Shown: one piece after another, positions 5,830-6,978 of the stretch | Position numbering within the stretch: the first letter of the stretch is position 1 | How the letters are laid out: the number at the start of each line of letters is the position of its first letter | Source: Chloroflexota bacterium | Lineage (GTDB): Bacteria; Chloroflexota; Dehalococcoidia; Lucifugimonadales; JADFKI01 | Direction: 5' to 3' | DNA length: 6,978 bases | Assembly (NCBI GenBank): GCA_009838595.1 | Contig: VXRI01000297.1 | Coordinates: 1-6,978 of the forward strand | Made by a program: the position numbers and the translations under genes | The notes under the pieces: model-generated | Told to the model about the DNA's origin: nothing | The model's database searches: none | Seen by the model: only the letters and a program-made list of their open reading frames with translations

Positions 5830-6741
5830 TTAGTTAGCTTTGTCGAGCAGGTCTGTGAGGATTGCCATGCGCATTACCAGCGAGTTTTCGGATTGGCGGT
5901 AGAAGGCAAGGCGGTCGTCTTCGACTTCGACGGTGAAGTCGCCGCTGCGCTGCATCGGGTCTAGGATGACGCAGTTGCTCTTCAGCCTGTCCATGAAGGC
6001 GCGGTCGATGCGCAGGTTGAGCGCGCCACGCGAGCGCAGCAGCCGCGCATGCGCAAGCGTTCGCGGCGCGTTGAGGTAGATGCAATCCACAGATTCTAGT
6101 GCGTCCAAGTCCTTCTCAACGCTGATATTCATACCGCGCTGGCGGCAGTAGCCGAGCACGTCAGGGTCCGCGTTGCCGCTTGACGGCACGAGAATAGCAT
6201 TGACGCCATCGAAGAGCGCGAGACCGCGCAGCAACGCGTTTACATTGCGGTGTTCCAGCCTGCCCACGACGGCTATGCGCGCGCCGTCGATGCCGCCGAG
6301 TTCGCGTTGCAGTGTGTACAGGTCGGCGAGCGCCTGCGTGGGATGATCGTCCTCGCTGCCGCCGTTGATAACCGTCAGAGCATCCGCGAACTCCGCGCGC
6401 TCCACGACGCCCGCCGCGCTGCTGCGAAGCACGACCACATCGATGCGCAAACTCGCCAGAATCTTGATGATGTTGTCCATGTGGCTCGCGTTGGACACAG
6501 GGAAGAACTGCGACGCGTCCTCCGTCTGGTACACCTGCCCCCCGAGCAGCCCCATCGCGCGCTCGAACGAAGTACGCGTCAGCAGGCTCGGCTCATAGAA
6601 GAGCGAATACAGCGCGAGACCTATCAGCCGTCCGTCTGCGGCGCCGTCGGCACGCAGCGTCTCGCACAACGGAAACAGCCGCGTCTCGATATGCGCCCTA
6701 TCGAGCTGGCTAGTGGCGGTCAAGTGTCGAAATTCTGGCAT
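5830..6741 (-). CDS. Aspartate-carbamoyltransferase-fold protein with altered active site
   Basis: A 303-residue member of the aspartate/ornithine carbamoyltransferase superfamily. The start at 6741 fits the family N-terminus (MPEFRHLTATSQLDRAHIE); an in-frame ATG at 6852 would add 37 residues with no family resemblance and no Shine-Dalgarno. Retained features are S52, T55, R56, SFE (58-60), R106, HPTQALAD (133-140) and R165. The carbamoyl-phosphate loop, STRTR in ATCase, reads SLLTR, so Thr53 and Arg54 are Leu. Lys84 of the 80s loop appears to be Asn, the His after R106 is Ser, the aspartate-binding R-x-Q is A-P-R near LNAPR, and HPLPR is DPMQR. The C-terminal helix region (AFYRQSENSLVMRMAIL) is normal, and there is no frameshift, so it looks like a maintained paralogue and not decay. 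True ATCase activity is doubtful; the substrate is unknown. No pyrimidine genes are nearby. It ends in TAA. Confidence 0.85.
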   Translation of the reverse strand: MPEFRHLTATSQLDRAHIETRLFPLCETLRADGAADGRLIGLALYSLFYEPSLLTRTSFERAMGLLGGQVYQTEDASQFFPVSNASHMDNIIKILASLRIDVVVLRSSAAGVVERAEFADALTVINGGSEDDHPTQALADLYTLQRELGGIDGARIAVVGRLEHRNVNALLRGLALFDGVNAILVPSSGNADPDVLGYCRQRGMNISVEKDLDALESVDCIYLNAPRTLAHARLLRSRGALNLRIDRAFMDRLKSNCVILDPMQRSGDFTVEVEDDRLAFYRQSENSLVMRMAILTDLLDKAN

Positions 6742-6978
6742 GGGTATTCTCACTCGGATATTGCTTATCAATGTCGCTTTTGCATCTGAAAGTGTACAGC
6801 AAAGTAGGCACGCGGCGCTATGAATGGCGAGGCGGCGACCAATCCTGTCCATTCCGTTAAGTTTCGTTATACGGGTAGGATCTTTTCGTTCTCGGTCGAT
6901 TATTCATGGCATTTCGAGCTAAGCGAGAAATCTAAACGCGTTGACTACGGACAGGCTTGTTTCCACACAGCGATTTTA

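Noticed and set aside
6250..6789. 179-codon open frame on the + strand opposite the carbamoyltransferase-like gene
   Set aside because: Antisense shadow of a conserved protein, no family resemblance and no ribosome binding site.
6742..6852. N-terminal extension of the carbamoyltransferase-like protein from ATG 6852
   Set aside because: The extra 37 residues do not resemble the family, the ATG has no Shine-Dalgarno, and the ATG at 6741 aligns with normal family N-termini.
6911..6931. Imperfect palindrome ATTTCGAGC-TAA-GCGAGAAAT
   Set aside because: Two mismatches within 9-nt arms, far from a gene start, and with no nearby promoter; could be chance.
1..6978. CRISPR array, phage genes or defence system
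   Set aside because: No regularly spaced repeats, no cas, phage-structural or toxin-antitoxin-like frames were seen on either strand.

Overview
The window reads as a chromosomal stretch from a free-living bacterium of moderate-to-high GC. The gene content (peptide-type ABC permeases, a membrane-fused spermidine-synthase-like protein, GT20 trehalose-phosphate synthase, DoxX, a carbamoyltransferase-fold protein), the frequent TAG stops and the short C/G-rich dispersed repeats remind me of uncultured Chloroflexota (SAR202/Dehalococcoidia-type) genomes. That placement is an impression and not a demonstrated fact. Of six genes, four end in TAG and two in TAA.

Layout. 1-1329 (+): the 3' end of a DppB/OppB-type permease gene followed by a complete DppC/OppC-type permease gene, the two membrane subunits of one peptide/nickel-class importer; their ATPases and binding protein lie outside. 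1330-1421: spacer with a hairpin and a possible promoter. 1422-2942 (+): a polytopic membrane protein fused to a spermidine-synthase-like domain, interrupted at codon 40 by one in-frame TAG. 2940-3298: a non-coding island between two convergent genes. It is bounded by two inverted copies of one C/G-rich repeat, each supplying the TAG stop of the adjacent gene. Inside lie a degenerate valine-type tRNA on the + strand, a second tRNA-like half in opposite orientation sharing a 13-nt exact block, and a strong rho-independent terminator. 3296-4729 (-): otsA. 4808-5293 (-): a doxX-family gene with a strong Shine-Dalgarno, a TTGACA promoter and a perfect palindromic operator-like site. 5480-5757 (+): a decayed IS5-family transposase. 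5830-6741 (-): an aspartate-carbamoyltransferase-fold protein that has lost most substrate-binding residues. 6742-6978: upstream DNA in which I see no further gene.

Functionally the window is a mosaic and not one pathway. The permeases belong to one importer; doxX and otsA could be co-transcribed (78-nt gap, no clear terminator between them). The parts most worth attention are the tRNA-like inverted island, the amber-interrupted spermidine-synthase-like gene and the non-canonical carbamoyltransferase.
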